In this document: positions 26,718-35,561 of the stretch, piece by piece | Layout: each line of letters opens with the position of its first letter | Position numbering within the stretch: the stretch's first letter is position 1 | DNA from: Candidatus Obscuribacterales bacterium | Lineage (GTDB): Bacteria; Cyanobacteriota; Vampirovibrionia; Obscuribacterales; Obscuribacteraceae | NCBI GenBank assembly: GCA_020054205.1 | Contig: JAGVLS010000020.1 | Span: 180,007 to 244,006, forward strand | DNA length: 64,000 nt | Direction: 5' to 3' | Made by a program: the position numbers and the translations under genes | Notes under the pieces: generated by a model | Database searches by the model: none | The model's input: the letters and a program-made list of their open reading frames with translations, nothing else | Told to the model about the DNA's origin: nothing

Positions 26718-27983
26718 TTAAGTATTTTGTTTTAATTTAGCTTCAAAGCCTCTATTGGTTGGCTTATAGTATTTTCGACCTTTAAGTTCATCAGGCAAAC
26801 ATTGCATATCTGTTTTTGCATCAGCATAATCATGTGCATATTTATAGCCTTTGCTATAACCAAGATTTTTCATAAGTGAGGTTGGGGCATTTCGTAAGTG
26901 TAAAGGAACAGGATGTTGTAATGTATTGAGTGCATCTTGCGCTGCATTGCTATAAGCTGCATAAATAGCATTAGATTTTGGTGCTAAAGCAAGATAAACC
27001 ACAGCTTGAGCTAGTGCTAAGGCACCCTCCGGCATGCCAATAAAGTCAACTGCTTGCATGGCTGCCATTGCTTGAGGTAAAGCGTTTGGATGAGCTAAAC
27101 CAATATCTTCTGAGGCAAATCGCACTACACGACGGGCAATATATAAAGGATCTTCGCCAGCTTCAAGCATGCGAGCCAACCAATACAAACTAGCATCCGG
27201 ATCGGAATTACGCATGGACTTGTGTAGAGCAGAAATAATATTGTAATGATTTTCGCCGTCTTTATCGTATTTCAAAATGGTTTGTTGAACAGCTTGTTTT
27301 ATATCTTCTTCTGACACTTGCTTTTGTGATTTATTTCTCAATTTAGCTAAAAGCTCAAGACTATTTAAAGCATGGCGGGCGTCTCCAGAGGCATATGTAG
27401 AAAGAACTTTTAATTGTTCGTCGGTGATATCGATTGAATTAGCTAATCCTTTTTCTTTATCATTTATTGCTTTCCTTAGTATTGTCACCAAATTATCTAG
27501 ACTAAGTTCTTCCATGATAAATACTTTCATTCTAGATAATAAAGCTGAATTCAATTCAAAAGAAGGATTTTCAGTGGTGGCACCAATTAATAGAATATGA
27601 CCTTTTTCAACATAGGGTAAAAAAGCATCTTGTTGAGCCTTATTAAAACGATGAATTTCATCTACAAACAAAATGGTCCTTAGTTGTTGAAAATTAAAGA
27701 AAGCTTCTGCTTCGGACATAACTGCTTTGATTTCTTTTATGCCTGATACAACAGCAGAAAATTCAATCCATTTACTTTTAGTTTTGTGAGCAATAATTTT
27801 AGCTAAAGTAGTCTTTCCAACTCCTGGCGGTCCCCAAAGAATAAATGAAGATAATTGGTCACCTTCAATCATTCTTCTTAGAATACTATTTTGACCTAAT
27901 AACTTTTCTTGACCAACAAAATCATCCAAAATATTTGGACGCATGCGTTGGGCTAAAGGAACTTCAGAGCTAATTTTATTCAT
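26718..27983 (-). CDS. rarA: Replication-associated recombination AAA+ ATPase RarA/MgsA
   Basis: 421 residues from the ATG at 27983, which has AAGGGA 8 nt upstream and overlaps the previous gene by 8 bp; the longer frame from 28010 is rejected. It begins with [20 protein letters not shown], then Walker [11 protein letters not shown], Walker [21 protein letters not shown], sensor GATTENPSF and a clamp-loader-like C-terminal domain with [11 protein letters not shown]. RarA acts at stalled forks on single-stranded DNA ends. With radA and uvrC in the same operon, it forms a repair cluster. Confidence 0.93.
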   Translation of the reverse strand: MNKISSEVPLAQRMRPNILDDFVGQEKLLGQNSILRRMIEGDQLSSFILWGPPGVGKTTLAKIIAHKTKSKWIEFSAVVSGIKEIKAVMSEAEAFFNFQQLRTILFVDEIHRFNKAQQDAFLPYVEKGHILLIGATTENPSFELNSALLSRMKVFIMEELSLDNLVTILRKAINDKEKGLANSIDITDEQLKVLSTYASGDARHALNSLELLAKLRNKSQKQVSEEDIKQAVQQTILKYDKDGENHYNIISALHKSMRNSDPDASLYWLARMLEAGEDPLYIARRVVRFASEDIGLAHPNALPQAMAAMQAVDFIGMPEGALALAQAVVYLALAPKSNAIYAAYSNAAQDALNTLQHPVPLHLRNAPTSLMKNLGYSKGYKYAHDYADAKTDMQCLPDELKGRKYYKPTNRGFEAKLKQNT

Positions 27984-28548
27984 ATATAATTCCCTTAGAT
28001 GTCCAAGCATGATTAGTAAGAGAGGTTAGCACATGATCTTGCCACATTCCTTGTAAATACAAATAATCTTTTGCAATTCCCTCTTTAGTAAAACCAAGCT
28101 TTTCTAATAATTTGCCACTACGGGCATTATCTAGTAAATAATTAGCCATAATACGATGAATGTTGTGCTTGTTAAACATATATTCAATTGCTTTGACCAA
28201 TGCTTCTTTCATTAAGCCTTGTCCTTGTTTGTCTAGTGCAATGCCATACCCAAGATAACAGAAATGGGCTGCACCACGCAAAATACCACTAAAATTGATG
28301 AAACCAATTACAGCGTTATCGGCAAATAAGAATAAACGAACAGATCTGTCTTGTTCGAATTCGGTTAAATCATCCTTAATACGTTTTTGCCAATACAAAT
28401 CAGTATAAAAATCTGAGGCTAATAAAGGACTTGTTGATGCTAAATGATCTTCGTTTTTTTGATAAAAACTAAGGATGCTTCCAATGTCATCAGTTTTTGC
28501 CAGACGCAGAAGAAGCCTTTGTGTTTTTAATTCAGGAAATTTGGTCAT
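27976..28548 (-). CDS. RimJ/RimL-type GNAT N-acetyltransferase
   Basis: 190 residues from the ATG at 28548. It begins [19 protein letters not shown], the usual RimJ-type opening, and contains the acetyl-CoA loop region [20 protein letters not shown] (R/Q-x-x-G-x-G/A) and [17 protein letters not shown]. Such enzymes acetylate protein N-termini, including ribosomal S5/S18/L12 or other small amines. The ATG overlaps the stop of the tiny upstream ORF as ATGA. An extension starting at 28608 in the same frame is a shadow of that ORF. It precedes rarA with an 8-bp overlap. Confidence 0.85.
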   Translation of the reverse strand: MTKFPELKTQRLLLRLAKTDDIGSILSFYQKNEDHLASTSPLLASDFYTDLYWQKRIKDDLTEFEQDRSVRLFLFADNAVIGFINFSGILRGAAHFCYLGYGIALDKQGQGLMKEALVKAIEYMFNKHNIHRIMANYLLDNARSGKLLEKLGFTKEGIAKDYLYLQGMWQDHVLTSLTNHAWTSKGIIYE

Positions 28549-28643
28549 TGAACCAAGACAAATAATGAAGGAATTAAAGTAGCAGCAAAAGTAAGTATCA
28601 TTAGCCATATGATTTTTTGTTGATGACGACGAAAGAAATCCAT
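28545..28643 (-). CDS. Small membrane protein between uvrC and the acetyltransferase
   Basis: A 32-residue ORF: MDFFRRHQQKIIWLMILTFA then [13 protein letters not shown] positively charged start (FRRHQQK) precedes one transmembrane helix (residues 11-32). Its ATG overlaps the uvrC stop (ATATGATGG, so 28646 is an alternative start) and its TGA overlaps the acetyltransferase ATG. The tight coupling at both ends, plus a classic positive-inside helix, argue for a real gene. The opening resembles N-termini of single-pass SurA-like proteins, so a truncated membrane anchor is another reading. Confidence 0.55.
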   Translation of the reverse strand: MDFFRRHQQKIIWLMILTFAATLIPSLFVLVQ

Positions 28644-30496
28644 CATATTATTTGTAAAGCCTCGTATATTTTTGTGGCAATTTTAGTAGGTAGACCAGGT
28701 ACAGACTTAATTTCATCAAGTGTTGCTTCCTTTAAATTATCGTAGGAGCCAAAATGATCAAGTAAGATCTTACGCCTTTTTACTGAAACATTAGGCAGTG
28801 TGTCAAGCTTAGAACTTAGTGCTCGTTTTGCCCGTAGTTTACGATGATATGTTATAGCAAATCTATGGGCTTCATTACGAATTTGTTGTAATAGATGTAG
28901 TGCTTGACTGCGCCTATTAAGTAAAATGGGTCGCGCTTTATGTGGCAAATATATTTCTTCTTGCTTCTTGGCAAGACCAATTATATCTATGTCCTTTAAG
29001 TCTATATCTTGCAAAGCAGACAGTGCTGCACTTAATTGCCCTTTGCCGCCATCAATAACAATTAAATCTGGTAGATTTTTGCCTTCTTTTTTTAAACGTT
29101 CATATCTTCTATTTATCACTTCATACATAGATTTAAAATCATCAGGTTTTCCTTCAACAGATCTGATTTTAAAATGCCTATAGTCTGTTTTTTTGCTTTT
29201 GCCATATTCAAAGACAACCATACTGGCTACATTATCTGTACCTTGAATATTTGATATGTCAAAGCATTCAATTCTTTTTGGCAATTGTTTTAATTGCAAT
29301 TCTTTTTGTAGACTATCCAATGATTCCTGAGCTTTTTCGTTTGTTGCAATCAGCTCTTGAGATAAATTTTCTAAAGCTGATTGAGCATTTTTCATGCACA
29401 TTTCAATTAGCTTTAATTTGTCGCCTTTTTGAGGAATTGAAACTTTAATATTATGATGTGCTCTTTGTTCTAATACATCTTGCAAAATTTTGGCATCTTC
29501 AAAATTTGAAGAAAGCAAAATTTCTCTTGGTAAAACAATATCTAAGCATTGTAAATAATACTGACAAACGAAGCTATTGAATGCCTCATAGGGAGTTGTC
29601 TTTTCCACAAGAGGTAAATCAAATAATTCTGAATCAACTAATTTACCTTCGCGTATACGCATAAGACAAATAATGATTGTTTTATCGTTGCTTGCAAAAG
29701 CAATGATATCGCTACTTATTTTTGCATCAGCAAAAAATACTTGTTGTTTTTCTACTACTGATTTAAGAGCATAAATACGATCTCTTAGTTTTGCAGCATC
29801 TTCAAAATTCATTAATTGGGAAGCTTCTTCCATAGATTTATTCATTTCTTGAATAGCTTCATTTTGTCTGCCAGACAAAAACAATTCTACTTGTGAGACC
29901 ATTTTATTGTAAAAACTTTCTTCTACTAAATTTTGACATGGACCAAGACAAAGTCCGATGTAATAATTCATGCATGGTCTGTTTTTAAATAAAGGAGTTT
30001 TTCTTTGTCGCATAGGAAAAGCTTTACGCAAAGTTTTTACTGTTTGCCACATTGCTCCAGCTTCAACATAAGGACCAAATAATTTAGCTTTTGGATTATC
30101 TTTACGATATCTTGCTGGATCACGAACCATAATTAGTCTGGGAAAGCTTTCGTCATAAGTAATTGCTAACCAAGGATAACGCTTACCATCTTTCAAAGTA
30201 ACGTTATAGCGAGGCATATGTTTTCTTATTAGTGTGGATTCAAGAATTAATGCTTCTTTTTCGGAATTAGTAATTATTGTCTCAAGGTTAATTACTTTAG
30301 GCATCATCACAGCAAGTTTGGGTCTTTCTCGCCAAGCATTCTGACTAAAGTAAGAACGCACGCGAGATTTTAAGCTATTTGCCTTACCTATATATACAGT
30401 TGTCCCGAGCTCATCTTTAAATATATAAACACCAGGAGCATGAGGTAAAGATGCTATTTGGTTGGCTAAATCTATTTTTGGTTTTATAACATCCAT
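28643..30496 (-). CDS. uvrC: Excinuclease ABC subunit C
   Basis: 617 residues, standard length. Domains in order: GIY-YIG nuclease (about 14-100, PGVYIFKDELGTTVYIGKAN), Cys-containing linker with CMNYYIGLCLGPCQ, UVR helix pair (about 205-245), RNase H-like endonuclease (about 380-540, with ECFDISNIQGTD and VIDGGKGQLSAAL) and helix-hairpin-helix tail (about 555-617, LPNVSVKRRKILL, VPGLPTKIATKI). It cuts both sides of DNA lesions in nucleotide excision repair. Located between radA and the small membrane ORF. Confidence 0.96.
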   Translation of the reverse strand: MDVIKPKIDLANQIASLPHAPGVYIFKDELGTTVYIGKANSLKSRVRSYFSQNAWRERPKLAVMMPKVINLETIITNSEKEALILESTLIRKHMPRYNVTLKDGKRYPWLAITYDESFPRLIMVRDPARYRKDNPKAKLFGPYVEAGAMWQTVKTLRKAFPMRQRKTPLFKNRPCMNYYIGLCLGPCQNLVEESFYNKMVSQVELFLSGRQNEAIQEMNKSMEEASQLMNFEDAAKLRDRIYALKSVVEKQQVFFADAKISSDIIAFASNDKTIIICLMRIREGKLVDSELFDLPLVEKTTPYEAFNSFVCQYYLQCLDIVLPREILLSSNFEDAKILQDVLEQRAHHNIKVSIPQKGDKLKLIEMCMKNAQSALENLSQELIATNEKAQESLDSLQKELQLKQLPKRIECFDISNIQGTDNVASMVVFEYGKSKKTDYRHFKIRSVEGKPDDFKSMYEVINRRYERLKKEGKNLPDLIVIDGGKGQLSAALSALQDIDLKDIDIIGLAKKQEEIYLPHKARPILLNRRSQALHLLQQIRNEAHRFAITYHRKLRAKRALSSKLDTLPNVSVKRRKILLDHFGSYDNLKEATLDEIKSVPGLPTKIATKIYEALQII

Positions 30497-30520
30497 GTTT
30501 TAACAATAATGACAAAGAAG

Positions 30521-32005
30521 TTAACGATTGCCGACATTACTATTGTCTATGATATTAAATTGACTGGAAGTGTGGTCTGATGATGATTGCTTTTGTAAAG
30601 TTCTGTTGGACTCCAAATTAGGCATAGCAATATGTAATGCTTCAGTTAAGTATTCAATGCCAACAATTTCTAGTCCATTAAATTTACCTTGAGTCGGTAA
30701 ATTTCCTTTAGGGACAACAGCTTTTTTAAAGCCCATGGATTGGGCTTCTTTTAGGCGCTTTTCAATAAGGCTAACGGGTCTAATTTCACCAGTCAATCCA
30801 ATTTCACCAATAAAGACAACAAATGGATCTAGAGAGCGATCAAAATGAGAAGTGGCGATAGCAATACTTACTCCTAAGTCGCCTCCCGGATCAGAAAATT
30901 CAAATCCACCAACAACATTTATATAAACATCTTGTCTGGCTAATGGTAACCCAATTCTTTTTTCCAGCACAGCTAGAATTAATTGTAGTCTGTTAACATC
31001 AAAACCATTTGCAACGCGTCTTGGGCTAGTAAGAGCACTAATGCCAGATAATGACTGTACTTCAACTAAAAATGACTTATTGCCTTCAGCTATCGATAAA
31101 ATAGCACAACCGGATGGCACTCTTAGACTTGTCTTACCGGCTAAACGATCGCCAATAAATAACGAGCTTGGATTATCTACTTCTTTTAGTCCATTTTCTG
31201 ACATAGCTAAAATGGAAATTTCATTTGTTGAACCAAAGCGATTTTTCTTCGATCTTAAAATTCTCAATTGCCTTGATTTATCACCTTCGAAATACAGCAC
31301 AACATCAACCATGTGTTCCAATACTCTTGGTCCGGCAATGGAGCCATCTTTTGTCACGTGTCCAACTATAATTGTGGCAATGCCTTTTGTTTTTGCAGTT
31401 GTAACTAAAAAACTAGCACATTCTCTTACTTGGCTTACTGAGCCTGGCGCACTATTTATGAGTGGATGATACATCGATTGGATACTATCTACGATAAGAA
31501 ATTGAACATCATGTTGATTGAGTAATTTTTCTAAAGCTAAAACATTTTGTTGAGAATCTACAAAAATATTTTTTGAGTCTAATTTCAATCTTTTTGAACG
31601 TAAACAAACTTGTTGTTTTGATTCTTCTGCTGATAAATATAAAACTTGATTTTTGTAAGATAAATTATGAGCTATTTGTGTAAGCATTGTCGACTTTCCA
31701 ATGCCTGGATCTCCAGCTAATAAAATAACGGAGCCAGAAACTATACCGCCACCGAAAACTTCATCTGTTTGTTTTAGCCCAGTTGTGTAGCGAGTCTCTG
31801 TTTCATTAAGAGTGATATCACTTAATAAAGATGCTTCTATATCTTTTGGTTCATTTATTGTCCTTAAAGGATTGCTTTCTTTCAATTCAAAATCAATTTC
31901 TTCAACCAATGAATTCCAAGAATTACATTCAGTACATTTGCCCAAATATCTTGACGACTTAAAGCCGCACTCTTGGCAAATATAATGGCTTTTAACGCGT
32001 GACAT
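30521..32005 (-). CDS. radA: DNA repair protein RadA (Sms)
   Basis: 494 residues. The zinc finger CQECGFKSSRYLGKCTEC is at residues 10-27; Walker A GDPGIGKST near 96; the RadA signature KNRFGSTNEI near 254; and the Lon-like C-terminal domain starts near 290 (VEVQSLSGISALTSPRRVANGFDVNRL). RadA is a helicase-like factor in recombination branch migration. It heads a minus-strand operon followed by uvrC at 24 bp. A final Gln/Ser-rich tail exceeds the family core. Confidence 0.96.
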   Translation of the reverse strand: MSRVKSHYICQECGFKSSRYLGKCTECNSWNSLVEEIDFELKESNPLRTINEPKDIEASLLSDITLNETETRYTTGLKQTDEVFGGGIVSGSVILLAGDPGIGKSTMLTQIAHNLSYKNQVLYLSAEESKQQVCLRSKRLKLDSKNIFVDSQQNVLALEKLLNQHDVQFLIVDSIQSMYHPLINSAPGSVSQVRECASFLVTTAKTKGIATIIVGHVTKDGSIAGPRVLEHMVDVVLYFEGDKSRQLRILRSKKNRFGSTNEISILAMSENGLKEVDNPSSLFIGDRLAGKTSLRVPSGCAILSIAEGNKSFLVEVQSLSGISALTSPRRVANGFDVNRLQLILAVLEKRIGLPLARQDVYINVVGGFEFSDPGGDLGVSIAIATSHFDRSLDPFVVFIGEIGLTGEIRPVSLIEKRLKEAQSMGFKKAVVPKGNLPTQGKFNGLEIVGIEYLTEALHIAMPNLESNRTLQKQSSSDHTSSQFNIIDNSNVGNR

Positions 32006-32171
32006 GCCTTTATCCTATAGAACCCTATATATATAGATGTATATAAGTGTGAGTGAATTTTTAGCTTTTCTAGCTAAATTCATTTGACTGTCTCATTGCT
32101 CTCCAGCAAATAATAGTATGTACGATTTAGTTTGTGTTCTCAAATAATATTTTGCCAAGTACTAAATAATT

Positions 32172-32447
32172 ATGACTATTTTTGTTTTACTTTTAAGTGT
32201 TTCAACTTTAATAAACCTGGACTTTGCCTACCAGTCCCCGATACAAAATTCTAAGGGGCCAAATGCAATGCAAATAATTGCCCAGCAATATGGTGCAGAT
32301 GATCCTCATGGAGAAGATCCCCATGGTTTAGATCCACATGATGAATATAATGATGATAAATTGCCAGCAAATGAAGCAAAGGACAAATATACAGCACCTA
32401 CTAATGTATATGGATCTGATGTCACAAATACCAAAGCACCCTATTAA
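32172..32447 (+). CDS. Small exported Asp/His-rich protein
   Basis: 91 residues with a hydrophobic signal-like start (about 1-20, TIFVLLLSVSTLINLDFA). The mature part has three closely spaced DPH units (ADDPHGEDPHGLDPHDEY, residues 43-60), a candidate metal-binding patch. No strong ribosome site is visible before the ATG. It precedes lgt by 48 bp but does not carry a lipobox. Role unknown; start is not certain. Confidence 0.5.
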   Translation: MTIFVLLLSVSTLINLDFAYQSPIQNSKGPNAMQIIAQQYGADDPHGEDPHGLDPHDEYNDDKLPANEAKDKYTAPTNVYGSDVTNTKAPY

Positions 32448-32495
32448 TTGATATGATAATCTTGCTTATGGAATTGATTTAAGCGGGAAAAAACT

Positions 32496-33323
32496 TTGCC
32501 TTCAATTATTTTTCAGTCACCAGGAGCAGTCCTTTTTTCATTAGGGACTTTTACTGTGCGTTGGTACGGCATTATGATTGCAATTGGGTTTTTGATTGCA
32601 CTTCATTTTGGTCAGCGGCTGGCTAGTAAATATAAGATTGCCGAAGAACAATTTTTAAATTTGTGTCTAGTTACTTTTATCTCAGGTGTGCTTGGGGCAA
32701 GACTTTATTTTGTATTTTTAAATTGGCATATATTTGCTTTGCGTCCTCAAGATATTTTAGCGACCTGGCAAGGTGGTTTATCAATTCATGGTGGAATTGT
32801 AGGAGGATTGATAGCTGGGTTTATTTTTTGTTCTGTCTATAAATTGCCTTTTTTAGCTCTATCAGATATTTGGGGTGCAACATTACCTCTTGGACAAGCA
32901 ATAGGAAGATGGGGTAATTTTTTTAATTCGGAGGCATATGGACATCCGGTGGCAACTGATGCTTTTTTGAAAGTTTATATTCCTATTGCTGAAAGACCAA
33001 TGCCATATATACATGACTCGTTTTTTCAACCTACTTTTTTTTATGAGTCAGTCTGGGATTTTTCTATATTTCTTTTGCTTTATTTTTATTTGTTCAAAAA
33101 ATTACGTGCGTATCCCGGTACTACTTTTCTTGTTTATTTAATAGCATATTCAATTGGACGTTTAATTATCGAGCCAATGCGCCTTGATAGCATTATGTTT
33201 CATGGTATGGCAGTACCTTCTTTAGTTAGTGCTATCACTTTGCTCTTATCTTGTTTAGGACTTATGTATATTATTTTGACTTGTCGTGAAAATCCGCCAA
33301 ATAAACAAAATAACAAATCATAA
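32496..33323 (+). CDS. lgt: Prolipoprotein diacylglyceryl transferase
   Basis: 275 residues from a TTG start. It transfers diacylglyceryl from phosphatidylglycerol to the Cys of prolipoproteins in the inner membrane. The family motifs are visible: the opening FTVRWYGIMIAIGFL, GGLSIHGGIVGG, and IGRWGNFFNSEAYG (the Lgt signature with its Arg), and several hydrophobic helices with R-x-E-x-MR toward the end (LIIEPMRLDS). The last 53 bases overlap the convergent GT87-like gene. This implies that exported lipoproteins exist in this organism. Confidence 0.93.
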   Translation: MPSIIFQSPGAVLFSLGTFTVRWYGIMIAIGFLIALHFGQRLASKYKIAEEQFLNLCLVTFISGVLGARLYFVFLNWHIFALRPQDILATWQGGLSIHGGIVGGLIAGFIFCSVYKLPFLALSDIWGATLPLGQAIGRWGNFFNSEAYGHPVATDAFLKVYIPIAERPMPYIHDSFFQPTFFYESVWDFSIFLLLYFYLFKKLRAYPGTTFLVYLIAYSIGRLIIEPMRLDSIMFHGMAVPSLVSAITLLLSCLGLMYIILTCRENPPNKQNNKS

Positions 33324-34551
33324 TTAAAACTAATGCCCAGACGAAAAATGGTTGTATATAAAACAATTGTATTTGATCTTTGAATATATAAAATACCCAA
33401 CTTAAAAATGGATAAAAAACAATGAGAATAGTGGCTATATTAATAACTGTATTTTGTTTGTTTTTTTGATTAGAAAACAAATTATAAAGCCATAAACAAG
33501 GCAATAAGGTTAGTAAATAGTCTTGAATATGAGTGTGTGGACTTGATACGAGCAATAGTAGTGTTGTACAGGCAGCTAGTGCTTCAAATAATTTATTGTC
33601 GGTTTTAACTAATTGATAATTTTTTAGCCAGATAATGCCTGCCACAATGATAGATATTGCTAAAAAAGCAATACTTGCATAATGTCCTATAGGAGAATCT
33701 CCACCCATAATTAGACTTATAACGCCACGCAAATTTTGCATGTCTTCAGGAGACACACCAATTATTTTAGTGCCTGTCTCTCCTGATATTAATGCATTTG
33801 GATAAGCTAATACATTTGCTGGACCAACCGTGACTAAAGCAAGAATAATTAAGAGTGCAAGTCCTAACGCAAAACCTAATGCAAAATTTAGTCTACCCAA
33901 AATTATGCCAATTACTAATATAAAAGGAGTATATTGCAATTTAATAGCCATGAGCGAGCTAATTAGCCCAGCTTTAAACGGTTTATTATTTTTCAATAAA
34001 AGCCAATAAGCACTAAATAATGGCAATAATAAGAGGGAAGTTTGTCCTAACTCAAAACTAAGCCAAGTTGGAAAAGCACAAAAGGCGCCAGCATAAATAA
34101 AAGCTTTTTTTACATTACTGTAATTAGTATTTTGCAAATTGTTTTTTACTGTTATAAACAATAAAAAGGCACCTAATAAAAACCAAAATACCCAAGCAAA
34201 AGACATGGACATTAGTGAAAGAGGCAACATTAACGAAAAAAAGTAAGGAGGATATTGAAGGTAAAAAGGAAGTTCAGGTTTTACTGGAGCAATTAATTGT
34301 TGGACAGATTGGCTCTGGATAAGCGGATCATAAATATTAATTGGGTGAGACAAACACTCTTTAGCTAAAATGGCAGCATTATATACATTTACAAAATCAA
34401 GCACATAAGGTCTGCCGTTAATTACGCGTGCAAAAAGAAAATTGGTAGCTAAATATTTTCCTAACTCAAAATAACTGCAAATACTCCAAAGAAAGAGTGC
34501 TGCTAAATAAGCAAACCAGATTAGTCTTTGATGATGATTGCTTATTTGCAT
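33271..34551 (-). CDS. GT87/DUF2029-type membrane glycosyltransferase
   Basis: 426 residues with about 10 hydrophobic segments. The N-terminal third shows a membrane helix followed by a luminal loop with DFVNVYNAA...NIYDP, an arrangement seen in GT87 polyprenyl-mannose-type transferases, where a conserved Asp acts in the loop. LPFYLQYPPYFFSLMLPLSL and QLQYTP-like segments fit this family. It overlaps lgt by 53 bp on the opposite strand and the upstream 2-hydroxyacid dehydrogenase by 10 bp, so it is the third gene of the glpD operon. Substrate unknown. Confidence 0.68.
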   Translation of the reverse strand: MQISNHHQRLIWFAYLAALFLWSICSYFELGKYLATNFLFARVINGRPYVLDFVNVYNAAILAKECLSHPINIYDPLIQSQSVQQLIAPVKPELPFYLQYPPYFFSLMLPLSLMSMSFAWVFWFLLGAFLLFITVKNNLQNTNYSNVKKAFIYAGAFCAFPTWLSFELGQTSLLLLPLFSAYWLLLKNNKPFKAGLISSLMAIKLQYTPFILVIGIILGRLNFALGFALGLALLIILALVTVGPANVLAYPNALISGETGTKIIGVSPEDMQNLRGVISLIMGGDSPIGHYASIAFLAISIIVAGIIWLKNYQLVKTDNKLFEALAACTTLLLLVSSPHTHIQDYLLTLLPCLWLYNLFSNQKNKQNTVINIATILIVFYPFLSWVFYIFKDQIQLFYIQPFFVWALVLIMICYFVYLADFHDKSK

Positions 34552-35561
34552 TTGACGTTACCTGTGATTCTGTTTTTGAAATTAGGCCAATATTTGGCAT
34601 TAACTATATTCACTGGCATATTGCCTGCAAAAGCTTGGATTAAACCATTGACAGCACTTTGTGCCATTTTAGTGCGAGTTTCTAGAGTGGCACTTCCTAT
34701 ATGTGGTGTCAAAACAACATTGGGTAAATTCTTAAGCTCATCTGGAATTTTAGGTTCGTTTTCAAATACATCCAAACCCGCACCTTTTATTTTTCCTGTT
34801 TTAAGAATAGTGATTAATGCTTTTTGATCAATTATGGCACCACGAGCAGTATTAACAAGAATTGCAGAAGGTTTCATCAAAGAAAGTTCTTTTGTTCCTA
34901 ATAAGTGAAATGTATTTTTGTTTAGTGGACAATGAATGCTGACAAAATCTGAATCAGACAATAATTGTTCTAGGCTTACATATTTGGCTTTTAGTTGACT
35001 CTCAATTTCTGCTTCTGCTTTATTGCGTTGAAAGTATGATATTTCCATATCAAAACCATTTGCTCTTTTTGCCATGCATTGTCCTATTTGACCTAGTCCA
35101 ATAATGCCTAATTTTTTACCCCAAACATCTGAGCCTAACATAAAATCAAAAGACCATTTATCCCATTTGTTATCTAATATATAGATGTAGCTTTCAACTA
35201 CACGTCGAGCCACTGCTAACATGAGGGCAAATGCTAAATCAGCAGTTGTATTTTCTAAAACATTTGGTGTATTTAAAACTAATATGTTTCTTTCAGATGC
35301 TGCTTCTATATCTATGTTGTCTGTACCAACAGCAACATTTGCTATTAATTTCAAATTGGGACAAGCATCCATTAATTGAGCTGTAATTTGACTAGATATA
35401 AGACAAACAAAAGCATCTTTACTTTTAAGTGATTTGCTTAATTCGTCCGTTGATAATTCATAGTTGTTTGGACTTAAGCTAAGTGAACAATGTTGAGATA
35501 AGGTATCAAGGACTTCTTTTGGTAATTTTGAATCGGCAAATACATTGATAGAACTAGTCAT
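34542..35561 (-). CDS. D-isomer-specific 2-hydroxyacid dehydrogenase
   Basis: 339 residues. NAD(P)-binding GLGQIGQCMAKRA (about 155-167), catalytic Arg region NTARGAIID near 238, Glu in ENEPKIPDEL and His in LTPHIGSATLETRTKMA near 289. It most resembles glyoxylate/hydroxypyruvate reductases or phosphoglycerate dehydrogenases without the ACT domain. Reducing 2-keto acids with NAD(P)H is its expected role. It overlaps glpD by 4 bp (ATGA) and the downstream gene by 10 bp. Confidence 0.88.
   Translation of the reverse strand: MTSSINVFADSKLPKEVLDTLSQHCSLSLSPNNYELSTDELSKSLKSKDAFVCLISSQITAQLMDACPNLKLIANVAVGTDNIDIEAASERNILVLNTPNVLENTTADLAFALMLAVARRVVESYIYILDNKWDKWSFDFMLGSDVWGKKLGIIGLGQIGQCMAKRANGFDMEISYFQRNKAEAEIESQLKAKYVSLEQLLSDSDFVSIHCPLNKNTFHLLGTKELSLMKPSAILVNTARGAIIDQKALITILKTGKIKGAGLDVFENEPKIPDELKNLPNVVLTPHIGSATLETRTKMAQSAVNGLIQAFAGNMPVNIVNAKYWPNFKNRITGNVKCK

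Noticed and set aside
27976..28608. Longer acetyltransferase from 28608 (starting MANDTYFCCYFN)
   Set aside because: The extra 20 residues are the out-of-frame shadow of the small membrane ORF and RimJ-type proteins begin at FPEL; the ATG at 28548 is better.
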